This document shows, in pieces, positions 5,452-5,618 of a stretch of DNA of 5,618 nt. The stretch is from positions 1 to 5,618 of the forward strand of contig JBARCX010000339.1 in assembly GCA_049794535.1 (NCBI GenBank). The letters run 5' to 3'. The notes below the pieces were generated by a model. It saw nothing but the letters and a program-made list of their open reading frames with translations, searched no databases and was not told the origin of the DNA. Position 1 is the first letter of the stretch. Every line of letters begins with the position of its first letter. Origin of the DNA: JBARCX01 sp049794535. Its GTDB lineage: Bacteria > Pseudomonadota > Gammaproteobacteria > Xanthomonadales > Rhodanobacteraceae. A program made the translations under genes and the position numbers.

Positions 5452-5618
5452 GCAGGCAAGCGAAGCCCTGGTCCGCCGCATCCTCGGCGAGCTGATCGAT
5501 TCACATACCGGTGCACCGTTGCATGAAGCGGTGCGCGCCGTGGGTGTGGATGGCGCGCGCGTTTCGGTGGATATCCAGCTGGGTTACCCGGCCGGCGGCG
5601 CCATCGATGTATTGGTTG
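5447..5618 (+). CDS. apbC: Fe-S cluster carrier ATPase Mrp/ApbC, N-terminus only
   Basis: The first 57 codons run off the right edge. The visible part begins MTQASEALVRRILGELID, followed by TGAPLHEAVRAVGVDG and VSVDIQLGYPAG (about residues 42-53), which fits the small MIP18/DUF59-like N-terminal domain that precedes the P-loop ATPase in bacterial Mrp/ApbC. The full protein binds and hands on iron-sulfur clusters in the cytoplasm. The P-loop and the CxxC cluster ligands would lie beyond the window, so the call rests on the N-terminal domain and on its divergent pairing with metG, as for mrp-metG in E. coli. Start choice: ATG 5447 gives the usual short N-terminus; an in-frame ATG at 5414 would add 11 residues but overlaps the likely -10 element. 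No Shine-Dalgarno is visible. Confidence 0.8.
   Translation, partial: MTQASEALVRRILGELIDSHTGAPLHEAVRAVGVDGARVSVDIQLGYPAGGAIDVLV

Noticed and set aside
1..5618. CRISPR array, insertion sequence, tRNA, phage or defence genes
   Set aside because: I found no spaced repeats of the right length, transposase motifs, terminal inverted repeats, cloverleaf-like sequence or defence domains.

Overview
The window looks like chromosomal DNA from a fairly GC-rich gammaproteobacterium, most likely of the Xanthomonadales (Rhodanobacteraceae, i.e. Dyella/Rhodanobacter/Luteibacter-like). This placement rests on how the MetG, Mrp/ApbC and DUF2147 proteins read and is an inference, not a database result. Nothing indicates a phage, plasmid, transposon or CRISPR array.

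Layout from left to right. (1) Positions 1-1728, minus strand: methionyl-tRNA synthetase metG, cut by the left edge so that its C-terminal tRNA-binding domain lies outside. (2) About 1729-2060: a divergent intergenic region. Its right part has a 10-bp palindrome followed by four 10-bp-phased repeats just before the next gene. (3) Positions 2061-4752, plus strand: a tight three-gene operon, made of a YbjJ-type major facilitator transporter, a HAD-superfamily hydrolase whose ATG overlaps the transporter stop, and a DeoR-family repressor 5 nt after the HAD stop. (4) 4753-4823: a short convergent gap with a perfect 8-bp hairpin. (5) 4824-5288, minus strand: a small exported DUF2147 protein. (6) 5289-5446: a divergent promoter region. 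(7) 5447 to the right edge, plus strand: the N-terminus of the Fe-S cluster carrier ATPase Mrp/ApbC.

Functionally, metG and mrp are housekeeping genes. They are divergent neighbours in E. coli and keep that orientation here, but about 3.7 kb carrying four other genes lies between them. The middle operon reads as a self-contained, uncharacterised small-molecule module: the transporter moves a compound across the inner membrane, the HAD enzyme probably removes phosphate from a related metabolite, and the DeoR-type regulator, whose family senses phosphorylated sugars or similar metabolites, probably represses the operon through the repeat array in front of it. The substrate cannot be read from the sequence.

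The most distinctive sequence-level oddities are the helically phased repeat array, a 15-bp tandem repeat that multiplies the start codon at the front of the HAD gene, and a duplicated CCCCATGAC start context with a 7-codon mini-ORF at mrp.
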